A stretch of DNA of 64,000 nt, taken from Panax quinquefolius (taxonomy: Eukaryota > Streptophyta > Magnoliopsida > Apiales > Araliaceae). Shown piece by piece: positions 35,637 through 46,940 of this stretch. Under the pieces are notes generated by a model that was given only the letters and a program-made list of their open reading frames with translations, was not told where the DNA came from and searched no databases. Position 1 is the first letter of the stretch; each line of letters starts with the position of its first letter. The stretch spans positions 58,046,486 to 58,110,485 of the forward strand of contig CM035170.1 of assembly GCA_020205615.1 (NCBI GenBank). The letters run 5' to 3'. A program made the position numbers and the translations under genes.

Positions 35637-38560
35637 TTCTCATGCTATATTCAAAAGCTAATCGCTTTGAGTCCCATCCAAGGCACTAACATTGTTCTAA
35701 ACTTAGTTTAGTAGTAAGTAAACTTGTTATATGCGTATGAGCTCACATGTTGGAAATATTGTGTATAGGTTAAATGTGTATATACACCGAAGTCGCCAGA
35801 TTGGTCCATGGTCTCTATTGATACATCAACAAGACCAATCCTAGCCTGCAGTCAATCTTGTAGTCCTAAGACTAGATGAGAACACTCAAGAGACGTCAAT
35901 GACAAAGAGTCAAGCACCCACCAGTCTGAAAGATGAAGAAGCCATACATGCTAAGAAATGCTTATCGAAGAGAAGAAAGAAGATCTTCTCAAACTTATGT
36001 CTGGCCAACCAACAGCTGGGTGCAAACTCTGTCAGCTAAAAGATATCAAAGATCTTAATGACTGAGATTCTCTTGGCTTATATCTTCAAGACCACTACTG
36101 ATTGATTAAAGGCCAGCAAGAGCAATAAGCTGTCAGGAGCAAAAGTAAAGCTATGCTCATCAATACCTAAACTCAGTATATCTAAGGAAAATGACTGTTT
36201 AGTAACTGACATAAAAAAAAAAGGTACGGTTCCTCACTATTATAATTGTTCATCATAATTGCATCTTCTTATGAACTATAATAGTATTCTGTCAAGAAGT
36301 CATAATCTACCTAAAAAGGTGAAGAGAGAAGGTAACCTGAGGATGGAAACTCAAATGACTATAAACTTTCTCTCCATCCAAGTTTTAGGTCAAGATGACA
36401 TCTCAAGGAAATCAAATAGGTCATAAGAACATCACAGCCTAATAAACTTTATGTGAAGTAATTGTTCTTTGGTGGGTTAAGATGTATGTACAAGCCTATG
36501 TTCTAAGTGTTTGATAACTCACAGAGTATGATCGCCTACAAAAGGATCCGGGCCGATCCAGAGAAACCGATCACCTCCATGGATCAACTAGATACTCATA
36601 AATCGTAGAATCGACTCTACTCGAACACTTAAACACAGAACATAACCCAAAGAATGATGAAACCATCATAGATAGAGAGTGTGTTATTAGATGCCAAATC
36701 CCACACACTCACCATCATGCATCTCAAAATGTATTATCTTAAGATAAGTTGCATACATAAATATGTTTGTTGGTGATAAATATGATGATTACCCAAATAA
36801 GAGGAACAAAGGTTTAGAAAACTAACCTAGCAGGACCCATTTAACGATGGGTACCAAAAATATAAATATATTTAAACCTGCAGGTACTTGGTCAGTCTGA
36901 CCATACTAAGGAATGATGAAGCAGAAGACTTCAGTCAAGAAGACTCAACCAGCAGAAGGCTAAGGATAATTCAGAGATGATTCTGATAAAGTTCCTATAT
37001 GTCCAAGCCTGTCCTTGAAGATCCTCTCGAGCTAACTGTAATGGAGCTCACATGGTCGCTAATCAGATATGGAAGCAAGCCATTCAAACCAAAGAAGGAA
37101 AAGGTCTTATGTGCTCAAAAGACACCAAGAATGCTATATATGGAAGAATCCTCAAGGAAGTTCACAATGTAAGATTATCGAGCATCATTCAAGAGGAACT
37201 TATCATGAGAGCGAACTTCACAAACACAATCGTCAAGAAGACTACGTCAGAGAAGTTATCATATAATCGTAGAGTGATGAGTCCCAAAATACTCATCTCT
37301 ACGATACAAGGAAATCCGCGAAGCGATGATGGAGATTCCAAATGTAAGGAGATATGCAAGGTCGCCTTCAAATGAACTCAAGAAGAGAGGAATCATATCT
37401 ATCTGGAAAGACAGCGTCAACAACGGAGGAGCAGTGATCTGTTAAGGAACAACATCACTGAGATATACTATGAAAAGTCAGTACCAAATGCACAGAGTCC
37501 CAAAACCTTGTGGTTGATGAACCAAATGAAGATCCATAGTCAGTAGGAACGTCTCAAAATGTACTACTGATAACCCTTCAGCCACCCAACCCATAATCGT
37601 GAAGTGCCTACGATCAAACATATGATCGTAGTGTAAGAAACAGGAGGACACCACGATTTCAAAGAATGCAATGTCTAAAATCGGTAGAAGACCTCCCACT
37701 CAAAGAGGTCGAATGAGATGTCATTACAAATCACGCCTATAGTATTCCATTTGAAAGCGCCTCGTGGACAAACCCCACCCTTAGCTCACTCTAAGAGGTC
37801 GCCCTTCCTAGCTACCTTAACCCATAAAGAATGTTTGATTGAGTTCATCTCAAGGACCACGCCACTCAACGATCGTAGAGTTAAAGTTGAAAAGAACTAA
37901 ACGATCGTAGTGCTACCTCAACGATCGTAGAAAATAATCGAGCACAACCTCAAATGATCGTAGAATACAACTCGACGATCGTAGTCCTACCAAAGGGTAC
38001 TCCAGCTCACAAGAAGTTTGGAAAATGAGACACTTTACTAAACCATTCAAGTGGAGGAGATAAGTTCAAATACTTGAAAGAGTGAGCTACGCCAAGCATC
38101 AAAGTAAGGATAAAAGACAAAGCCATCCACCGCAAAGATCTCTCGTAAGTTGATCGTTGAGTTAACAAAGGAAATCGTAGAGTCTATAGCTGCCTCATCA
38201 TGCTACTCTACTAATCAAAAGGTCAACGGTCAAAGCCACATCAATTAAACGTCTACTCTTCTAAAAGGAAATATCTAACTGAAAAGTTATGGGGAGTTAC
38301 AGCTCATTACTGTGCAACGTGCAACCAATGGACGGTTGACACATCACTGAGTATGCAGAGTTGGAAGGAACTGCCTTAAAGACAATTTCAAATCTGCAGA
38401 CAGTTACCAAAAAGCTATCGAACCTTTCTCCCTCCCATTTTCAAAACCCTAGAAAGCTTTTCAAGAGCAAAATCGCCACCCTCCGTAGCCTTACCAAATC
38501 CCAATGTACCATCTCGCATAAACCTCTCTAAATCAAACACCCACAGCCTTCTTGAACTAT
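35637..38560 (+). mobile_element. Internal leader region, large element
   Basis: About 2.9 kb with no recognised protein domain. The frame 37052-37375 is the longest (107 residues) and has no family I know. Several CGTAG-type motifs recur at 37265-38190. Confidence 0.5.
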
Positions 38561-38562
38561 TC

Positions 38563-41560
38563 AAATGGAGAACTCGGCAGTTATCACCCAGATTCATTTC
38601 TCGGAACCAAATCGCTTGAGAAATCTAAGAAGAAGTTCAGGACATTCTTGAACTCAGAAAGAAAGTCGGGTTTTCGTAATGCCTTGAGACAAGTACGCGT
38701 GTGTATATCGACCGTTAAAGAGTTCTACTCAAACGCTCCATAAACTCGAACTCGCTACCAAGGTTAAAGGTCGACTCTCGTCAAATCTTCTTCGACCTCA
38801 ATCAATGCCTAGGTTTTCCTAACCAAGGGTCAAGAACCTTGAAGATGTCAACACCGAACAAGCAAAGGAGCCGATGGGGTACCAAAGAAACCCTAGTTTC
38901 AAAGACATGAAGAAGAAGGAGTTTCAAGAGAATACGAGTTCCTAAATGAAATTGTTGAAAGTGCATATCATGCAAAAACACCGCATACGATATACAATGA
39001 TCGACCAACAATTAAAGATAATGTCAAGAATAGTTCAAGAAGAAACAAATCGACTTTGGAGCTATCTTGTCGATCAAATCTCCAAGTGGGTAGAGAAGGT
39101 GAGAAGAAGACCACCGAAAAACCCCTAACCAAGGTGTTTCATGGAAGAATGCTTTAGTATTATATCAAGAAGAAACTAGGAGGGAAAATCAAGGATGATG
39201 AAGGAGAAACATTGAATGTGCACAAAGTGATGTCTCCACAATTATTTGAGAACCGGAAGAAGAACCCCTAAGGAGAACAAAAGGTCGACAAACCGGGAGC
39301 AAAGAGAAAGCCTCTGCAAAGAAGAAAGAAAGATAGTTGAGGAAGAGAGCTCAGAGTCCGATGACTTTGAGAAGGCGTAAATCACACCACCAGAAAAGAA
39401 ATCAAAAATTGTGAAAGAAAGTTGGTGATGAGAAGAAAGCCCAGCCCCACCAAGGAGAGTCTCCTCAAAGGACAATGATAAAGAAGAAAAAGTCCTAACT
39501 GCTGAAACAACAAAAAGAAGAAGCAGCAGGTTGCTTCAAGGGCCAGTTAGTAAGAAAGCTAAGGTGGAAGACAAACCATCCTCGCCTTCCCGCAATAAAG
39601 ACATCTGCGGAAGAAAGGGACGAAAGTCAGTCAAGTAAAGAAAAGAAAATGATGTCAAGGCTCGGGCCTCCACAAACAACATCCAGCAATGAAAATGAAG
39701 ATGATGTGATGGAAGAGATTGCAACATCTGCTGATAAAGAAGAATGCTCAAGCCCCATGGCTAATCCTCAGAGCAGTCACTCTGATGACAAAGAAATTTA
39801 AGATGATCAAATTACATCCCCAAATGCAACTGCCCCAACAAGCCCAGAGAATGGGTCAGACAATGCTGATCAAGATGAAGAAGAGAATGCCCCTCTAATC
39901 CGTAAAAGCCTTCATTATGACTCTCGTGAAAAGTGATGAGTCCAAGAAAGTAGGATCTCGTCCCCTCGCCAAAGGCCGAACTCCAAAGAAGTCTCATCTG
40001 CCTGAGCAAGAGGAGTCGAGTCCAAGAAGAAGAAGAGTCCTGCTCTCTCCAATAGTTGAACCTCTACGAAGAAGGAAGAGCTACAGATCGCAAGCCCGGG
40101 CCATTGCCTCCAAAAGGAACAAAGCTGCCAATCAAATGCCATCATCAATTGAGTGATGATGAGTCTCAGATCCCCGGAAGAAAGTGCTAATAATGAAACC
40201 AAAGAAATGAGAAGAAGAATCTGAGGAAATGCTTGTCAAGAAGGTTCTCGACATGAAATGCAAAGAAGAAGGATTCTCTCACGAAGTCGATCAAAACGGC
40301 TCGATCTCGAGAAAGAAGAAGTAGAAAATGACTCCAATTCAAGATCGTGAACAAGAAGAACCGTAACTCTACCACGCCCTCTCACCCGCAAGATTCACCA
40401 GAGAATAGTGGTAGAACTTCCTAATGAACCATCGTGAGACTCCACCGCTAGATGGGTAAACTATGGAGATGAGCAAATTTCAGTAGTAAGAAGAATGACT
40501 ACTTTTGACTTAGCCAAGAATCGGAACAATATGGAGCTAGATTGCTCAACCATTCTCTATAACCCCGATGATTTCATTGATGAGATGGTTCTTCCAAAGG
40601 ATGCCATGGCTAAAGGCCTTTATCAAGGAGATGGAAGCTACCTCACCGGTGGTGTTACAAGACATTTCAAAGCATGGAACTGTAGCTCAAAACTTCCCTA
40701 GGGTGAAAAGTTATGCTACAAAGATGATTACAAACAAGCCTCACTTCAAGGTCTATCGACATGCTGGAAATCTTTATATCCCCTACAATTGCAGAGTGGA
40801 TTCTGAAGGATAAAGAGCCATGACCAAGGAGTTGGTCGTAGAGTTTGTTCACTCTACTGCTGATGATATTTAAGCCCAAAACCAGAAGCCTTGTTATGCT
40901 CAAGCACTACTCTCTGATACTCCAGCATCCTCCACAAGCAATTGGTACTCAACGATTGTTCAGATTATCCAAACTTTTGAAAATCTGTCCAAAGATGATG
41001 ATCATAGAGTCCAATCCATTGCTCAACCTGAAGCTGCCAAACAAAAGGATCAAACTACTTTGGAGCATGAACTACTGAAGAGTTCTGATGATTTAAGCAA
41101 AAAGATATCTATGCTCACTAAAGAATCACAGAAGAAGACAGCTGCAGGAGATGATTCTTTCAAGCACAAGCTTCAAGCTATCTTGGCTGATGTATCTCTT
41201 AAACTCCAAGAGAGAGATAACATCTATCAGAAGGCCATACAAGATCAGAAGGAAGAAGCTCTACAAATTGTAAGGCCAATGCAGAAAGCGATCGAAGCCC
41301 TCTCTCGACAAGATTGATGATACGAGGCGCACCTTCTCAAAGTCTGACTTGAGCTAGGACATTAAGAACTAAAGTTTGAAGTTGCCAACTCCTCCTACCT
41401 GATGGAGTAGCTTATGTCCAACATGGAGCAGCTCTCAAAAATGATTGATGACAAAAAGGGGGAGAAAAAGAGGCATAGAAATAAGAGGAGCAAGAGGCAC
41501 TCAAGGAAGAGCAGAGGGTTAAGGGAGAAGAATTCAAAGAAGAAGAAAGCAGCTGCAAAT
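38563..41560 (+). pseudogene. Gag-like single-ORF region of non-autonomous element, frame-broken
   Basis: A degenerate coding region spread over pieces at 38552-38743, 38946-39128, 40495-40813 and 41060-41317. The probable start is the ATG at 38569 (ENSAVITQIHF). Landmarks are YTMIDQQLK...RLWSYLVDQISKWVE near 38996-39100, a Lys/Glu/Ser-rich charged middle (39240-40380), FIDEMVLPKDAMAKGLYQGD with RHFKAWN near 40570-40680, and a predicted coiled coil with SLKLQERDNIYQKAIQDQKE at 41188-41250. I see no zinc knuckle, RT or integrase motif. Similar gag-only coding regions occur in plant non-autonomous LTR elements, but I cannot name this one. Stops and frameshifts make it non-coding as written. Confidence 0.5.
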
Positions 41561-41944
41561 AAAGAGTCATCATCTTAGGGGGAGCCAGAAGATGATGATA
41601 TAACAAGATTGCAAAGTCTGAGGGGGAGCCTGAGCAGGAAGATGCTGAAGAGGACCCAAGCAAAGACAAAAGGTTATCATCCTAGGTGGACCAAGAAAAA
41701 GAAGACCAATCAGATGAGTAGCTGATCAACAAGCATTCTGGAAACATACATGGAGCCAAAGAGGTACATCTCTAACTAGATAGGTATGTTCTGGATCCAG
41801 GATGTAGATTGTCTTAATATATAAATTGCCACATCAATTTAAATGACATTCATGATTAACTGTCTTAGAAATACAATCAACTCATCTGTATATAAGATTC
41901 ATTCATAACACGATATGCACTTATTGTTTTTTGTCATAATCAAA

Positions 41945-41954
41945 TAGGGGAGAT
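41945..41954 (+). other. Polypurine tract of large element
   Basis: TAGGGGAGAT directly before the 3' LTR start TGTCGTGAATA. The AGGGGAGAT-TG pattern is common in plant Copia elements. Confidence 0.65.
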
Positions 41955-44286
41955 TGTCGTGAATAAGCATGTGAATGCTATTCCTATTTATATATGATTT
42001 GATTATGATATATATATATATATATATGAATAATAATATGCAAGTATATGCTTGCATTAAGAAAAGTCAGAAAGTCCTTTGATAGACAATAGAAATATAT
42101 GTACAAGGACTTAGAATGAATTGATCAAATATGTTAGGTTGATCCTACATAAGCAAAACAGCTTTGTAAAGTCCTTAAAAAGAAATGATGTACAAGGACT
42201 ATAAATATAGAGAGATCAAGCTTGTTAGGTTGATCTAATGATGTAATAGATAGGCTAGTCTGATCGTCGAGCACTGCACCAGAAGTCGTAGTCTGCCAGG
42301 TGAGTCAAGGTTAACTCGAGAGCTATCGAGGCGTAATAGAATATGCAAGATAGTAGATCTCGAGTTCGTAGATCGCTGTGGGAAAACGAAGAAGGATCAG
42401 AGTGTATCGAGTAGTAGCTTCCTCGGGATCGTAGTGTCTTTGAGGAAGTCATGTTCAGAATCGTAGAGACAGCCTACCTACGAGCCGACCGGTCATCTGC
42501 CGAAGCCAAGACAGAAACGTAGACTACACTCAGAGTCGTAGAGTCTACTTATGCCAAAGCCAAGTCAAGGATCGTAGATCACACTCTGAGTTCGTAGAGT
42601 CTATTGATTACATACAGAGATCGTAGTCAAGCAAGATCAGATGAAGACAACAAGCACAAGGCAGACATCGTAGAGTGTCAAGATCTCGATTCTCGGATCG
42701 TAGTGTCTTTACCAAAGAAAGTCAATCGTAGAGTGCGTAACTCGACGACCTCAATGTAAGTGCTCAAAGCCCAAGGAAGAATCGTAGAGCATATACGGTT
42801 CTCAACATATGAGCACTCCCAGAATATCCAAAGGAACGAAGCCTCTGGTTCAAGCTGCAAGTTTCATCCAAGGAATCCAGAGAGCACTCAACGAATGTCA
42901 TGCAGGCTAACAGAAGATCTAAGCACCAACCCAATAAGCATTAAGATTGAGTTGTAAGGCCATTCATGATGAAGTCTTCCACAAGGAGATCCAAAGAAGA
43001 CTTCAGAAGCTGACCAAGGAAAGTCAGCTTATGCAGTAGCTATCAAGTGAACAGAAGACAACGATCTTGGAAGCAACCAAAATCATAGTGTTTGCCAAAC
43101 AAAGAAGGAATTGATGGAAGGTGAACCGAGATGCTGGTCAGCCTCTGAAGAGCAAGGCTAAAGTGATTAAGTGCAGGGTCAGTTCATTGATGATAAGTGA
43201 ACGGGAGATCACAAGGAGAAAGCAAGCTAGACGCGCCACAAATCTGAAGTGTCTTGATATTCGTAAGGGGACCGAATAAAGGAATTAGGCCATCGCCTCT
43301 AGAGAGCAATTGAGGCAAATGTAAGTATCAAGCATTACACAATACAAGGAAGAGGTGTTCTACATTAAAGATCCAATCAAAACTCTTCAAGATCGTAGTG
43401 TTAACTCTACCAGTCAATGAGCAACACTCAACAAGACATTACGATCGAGTCCTTGAAGACATGCATCAGAATCCTAGAGTCCGAATAACTGAAGATTGAA
43501 GCATTGGCAAAAGTTCAATCTGAAGGGTAATATTTGGACAAGTGCTTATTGAGAGCATCGATGCAATAGGACAACCTCTGATCGAGAAATCAGAAAGAGG
43601 TAATAAAGTCTTCAACCTGCCCAAGACATTAAAGTGATACATCTGACAGGGTAGGTGAAACAGTAGACTGCAGCGTCAGAAAAGTATGACAAGTCACATC
43701 AAGCAGTCTACCTCAAGCAACTTGAGATCTGTGAAGAGATTTGAATAGCCTTCAACGGCTACTTTCCAACGGAAGGATTGAGAAGGAGTATAAATAAGGA
43801 AGAGCTTCAAAGATCAAAGGTTGTTGGAGTTGCTGAGTTTGGAGAGAAGGTGGACTGATCTAAAACATGTGAATCACTGAGTCAGAAGGTTCACTCTACG
43901 ATCCACCAAGAACACTCAGAAGTCAGATAAAGAAAGAAGTAGAAGTGTGAGTTCTACTATGTAGAAGTGAGAGCTCTACTACATGAAGAGTGTTCAGAAC
44001 TGCCGAGAGAAAGAAGAGCATTATGTCATCTTGTTGTCCATCATGGGAAGACTCTAAGTACAATAGAGAAGAGCCTACAGTCATCTTAGCAAGTCCATCA
44101 TCATGAGAAGGCATCAAGTAGTAGAAGGGAGATCACAAAAGCCATCTTGGTGTCAAGCATGAGAAAGCTTCTAAGTTTGTCATATGTTGATTATGAACAA
44201 TATAATATAAACCAGAAAAATATTTGAAATAAAAAAGATCTATTCAACCCCGCTTTTAAATCTATTGTGCCTTCTGGGAACTAACA
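41955..44286 (+). mobile_element. 3' LTR of large element
   Basis: 2.3 kb, uninterrupted, ending GGAACTAACA. It shows the empty GTAGA site of the LARD-like element and lacks about 700 bases present in the 5' LTR at 34810-35508 (junction after AAGCTTCTAAG near 44175). Differences from the 5' LTR are concentrated at CTG/CAG versus CG. Confidence 0.85.
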
Positions 44287-44488
44287 GATTTATATACATA
44301 TAATGCACTTCTTCAGTCTCAGTACCTGGACTGGATAGTAAAATATCTATGAATTACATTTGGATCGCTTGCTTGGGTATTCTTTAACAGAATATCATAT
44401 TTTGTAGCATATGGTCCGAAATGCAATTATCAGATATTTAAATTTTATTCCGATTCCTGAGTGCTGATGTAGCCTTTATCTTTTACAG

Positions 44489-44757
44489 TGACTGAATCCA
44501 TCCCTGTTCAAAATCAAGCTGCTCCACAAAAACTTTTGCAGAAAATGAGTCATACTGGGCGAGATGATCGTTATTCTAGAGGTGGAAAGCATAGAGGGAA
44601 GGGGATAAAGGAAGAGGCACCTGTTCAAACCTTAGATGAATGGGAGAAGAGAAAAGTCACTGCAAACTCTTTGATGAAATAAGAGATTCCTAATGTTAGG
44701 CAAGATGAGGATCTTGCACGCCAGCTTCAAAACCAGTTTGACTTGGAAGAGCAACAT
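44489..44757 (+). pseudogene. TDRD3/RMI1-like exon, fragment 2, premature stop
   Basis: The exon follows a strong acceptor (CTTTTACAG) and ends at CAT before GTTAAG. It continues the phase of the exon ending at 24310: the joined codon is G|TG, giving V-TESIPVQNQAAPQK. It contains GRDDRYSRGGKHRGKG, TLDEWEKRK and DEDLARQLQNQFDLEE, which I associate with the C-terminal part of plant TDRD3/RMI1-like proteins. A TAA at about 44680-44682, after NSLMK, interrupts the frame, but the same frame then resumes with EIPNVRQDEDLARQLQ. It is thus a point-mutated stop in otherwise conserved sequence, which argues for a decayed copy. Confidence 0.6.
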
Positions 44758-45102
44758 GTTAAGTCTCCTTGCATAATCTAGCGATTGCTTCTGTCATCAT
44801 TATTTTATGATTGGACTATAAATCTAAAACAGTTAAAAACTCTTTTAGTATTTCAGAGAAATTGAGTCATAAAACATGCTTGAATCCCACCTAAATGATT
44901 AATTTGGTATTATACTATTTGAGATGACCCCGTGACAGACCTGCAATTTTGATACCTGCCACATCTGCAAAAGGGTGGGTTGGATTTGGGGGATATTTTA
45001 AAGACCATTGTCGTCGTTATTATTGTTGTCGTCATTTTTGTGTTAATTGACATTATAACATTATTGATAGTATTTGGTATCATTGATTTCTTATTTGTTC
45101 AG

Positions 45103-45241
45103 GTACAAAGTGGTCCTCATATGACACATGCCGATTATATTAAAATTAACGTGTTCAGTTTCGAAAGAGACGATGTTAGAGGTGATGGTACAACGGGATT
45201 CAGAGGGAGAAGGAGAGGGCGAGGGAGAGGGAGAGGGTGAG
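45103..45241 (+). pseudogene. TDRD3/RMI1-like terminal exon
   Basis: The last coding exon, after acceptor TTATTTGTTCAG, in phase 0 with the previous exon (…EEQH|VQSGPHMTHADYIK). It reads NVFSFERDDVRGDG and ends in an Arg-Gly tail (RRRGRGRGRGRG). A TGA at 45239-45241 is followed in frame by GRFG and another TGA, so the tail seems cut four codons early by a single change. Arg-Gly tails of this kind bind RNA or are methylated in many proteins. The longer frame from 44980 includes intron sequence and is not the true start. Confidence 0.6.
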
Positions 45242-45449
45242 GCAGATTTGGTTGACTGTTTTATATTCCTTTATTTGTATCTTCATCTTATCTGACCGTC
45301 TCAGGTAATTTTTTTTTAAGGTGTCATTATTCAAAAATTCTCACTCAAGCCTACTAATCGAACCTGAAAAACATTATATGTTGAATCCCTTGTTTTGATT
45401 TCTTGGACTCAATGTTCCCCTGTAAATTTTCTGCTTTTAACCCCTGCAG

Positions 45450-45510
45450 GCTTCATCCATAAGTGCAAGACATTCCCCTAATTCTGTTGTACTTTTCCAT
45501 CATGTCAAAG
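45450..45510 (+). other. Candidate non-coding exon (UTR)
   Basis: A 61-bp segment between a good acceptor (CCCCTGCAG) and a good donor (AAAG|GTGAGT), lying between the TDRD3-like and COX5C-like pieces. It could be a 3' UTR exon of the former or a leader exon of the latter. No transcript evidence. Confidence 0.3.
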
Positions 45511-46217
45511 GTGAGTTTCACCTTATCTTGCGTAAAATAATAAACACAAATTTAATCAATTTAATATTTGCCAACTCCTTTTATAACTTCTTTTTTGGTC
45601 TATTTACTGTATTGTATTTCATGTTCCCCGTCTTTGAATCCTGTTGCAGTTAGTAGATACTGATGGTAGTTATATTATTTAGTTCAATCCATTTCTTGGA
45701 AACTTTTCAAGTAGAAGTCAGTAAATTAGCTCCGTCTATTATGCCTTGTTGATGTTATTTATTCTAATATGGGGACCTGTCATTTGAGGGCTGCAAATGA
45801 AGGGAAGAAAAATACTATGCCCCATTCCCAAAATGTTATTAGATGGAATTGAAGATATCTATAAATACTAGAATAAATGTTATTAGTTAGATGTTATTAG
45901 ATGTTCTTCATTATATGTCGTTCGTAAGATACTTTGCTTTACAGTGGGCAGAAAGAATTCCATGTGTGTTACAATCCAGTTTTAGGTTCTCTGTATTCTT
46001 ATATGTCCCCATGTGTGGGCTGTGTCTACAACTTGAATCTTTCAGTAGAAGCGAAAAATGATGTGTCCCATTTCAATTTTCTTTATACTAATTTGTCTAA
46101 ATTGTTTCTGCATCAGCATTTTGTAATTGTGTTGGTCATGGATTCTGCCTCTAGTTTCTTGATGTTGTGCTTAATATCTGCCTCTAGTTTCAGGTTGTTA
46201 TTTGGTGCTGCAATTAA

Positions 46218-46415
46218 ATGGGTGGTGGTAGGATTCCTCATGTGACACTGAAGGGACCAAATTTGGTGAAGGAGATAGCTGTGGCAGCTGTAATGGGCTG
46301 TATTGCTGGTTTGTCATGGAAGAAGTATCACTGGAATGAGCAAAAGAAAGCAAGAGTTTTCTATCATCAATTTGAGAAATGTGAGGTCAGTACCGTGGTT
46401 GTGGAAGATAATTAA
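46218..46415 (+). CDS. COX5C: Cytochrome c oxidase subunit 5C-like
   Basis: A 65-residue complete frame. COX5C is a small nuclear-encoded subunit of mitochondrial complex IV in plants, with one inner-membrane helix. The protein shows the family pattern: a short basic N-terminus (MGGGRIPHVTLKGPNLVKE), a hydrophobic helix (IAVAAVMGCIAGLSW) at about residues 20-34, then the signature KKYHWNEQKKARVFY and an acidic end (VVVEDN). Length matches the usual 63-65 residues. Upstream, TAGTTTCAG at 46185-46193 is a 3' splice site about 25 bases before the ATG, in keeping with the leader intron known in plant COX5C genes. The helix and C-terminal part (FYHQFEKCEVST) look more divergent than typical copies. 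It may be a captured copy, since it sits just before transposon-like sequence. Intact as written; expression unknown. Confidence 0.85.
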   Translation: MGGGRIPHVTLKGPNLVKEIAVAAVMGCIAGLSWKKYHWNEQKKARVFYHQFEKCEVSTVVVEDN

Positions 46416-46649
46416 GTAATTACTAAATACCCCTGTGGAAGATAATCTGTGTGATTTGAATTTGAGATGTATATATGGAGAATTTGGTATATATTTTGTA
46501 GATGTAGTAATTTGAAACTGTAAATGAATGGTATTATTGAGATGTATTTTGAATGGTTGATACATTTTGGCTTTAAATTTAAATGAGAATTTAGACCTTT
46601 TAGTTATATATTATGGCATTAGCATATTGTAGGTGCATTGGTAACGTAG

Positions 46650-46940
46650 GTGAACCACAACATTTTTTTTTCTTCTTTTTTTTAATCTGCAACATTTTAA
46701 AAACGTCGTGGAATCATACCTTCTACAACGTTTTTAAGCATCTACTAATTTATGAAAAACAAATCTACAACGTTTTTTTTTTAAAAAAACGTTGTAGAAT
46801 GTGTCTAACACGTTTTAAAAACGTTGTGTAAGGGTGTCAAATAGATGACACCCTTAACCACGACATTTTGCTGATTGAAACAACAACGTTTTAAAAATAT
46901 TTTGCTGATTGAAACCACAACGTTTTTTGCGCGCACACCA
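46650..46940. mobile_element. Right AACGTTTT-rich end of gene-fragment mosaic
   Basis: About 290 bases holding roughly ten ACAACGTTTT / AAAACGTTGT motifs in both orientations, some forming hairpins (for example around 46770-46795), plus the imperfect palindrome GGGTGTCA...TGACACCC at 46827-46848. It ends near TTTTTTGCGCGCACACCAC. This is the inverted partner in style of 22915-23060. The frame 46613-46831 is a translation of these repeats. Confidence 0.5.

Larger units (their letters stand above)
24405..44286 (+). mobile_element. 19.9-kb non-autonomous LTR retrotransposon (with nested insertions)
   Basis: A full LTR element lying in the intron of the TDRD3-like fragment. Its 5' LTR is 24405-35620 (including an 8.2-kb nested element), the internal region 35621-41954 and the 3' LTR 41955-44286. 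The flanks are GATTC (24400-24404) and GATTT (44287-44291), an imperfect 5-bp target duplication. The initiator-tRNA-type primer site and the AGGGGAGAT tract before the 3' LTR fit a Copia-type (SIRE-like) layout. The internal region has no reverse transcriptase or integrase motifs, so the element would depend on enzymes from elsewhere. Confidence 0.8.

Noticed and set aside
46613..46831. 72-residue forward frame after COX5C
   Set aside because: It is built from AACGTTTT-type repeats and poly-T, with no protein similarity.
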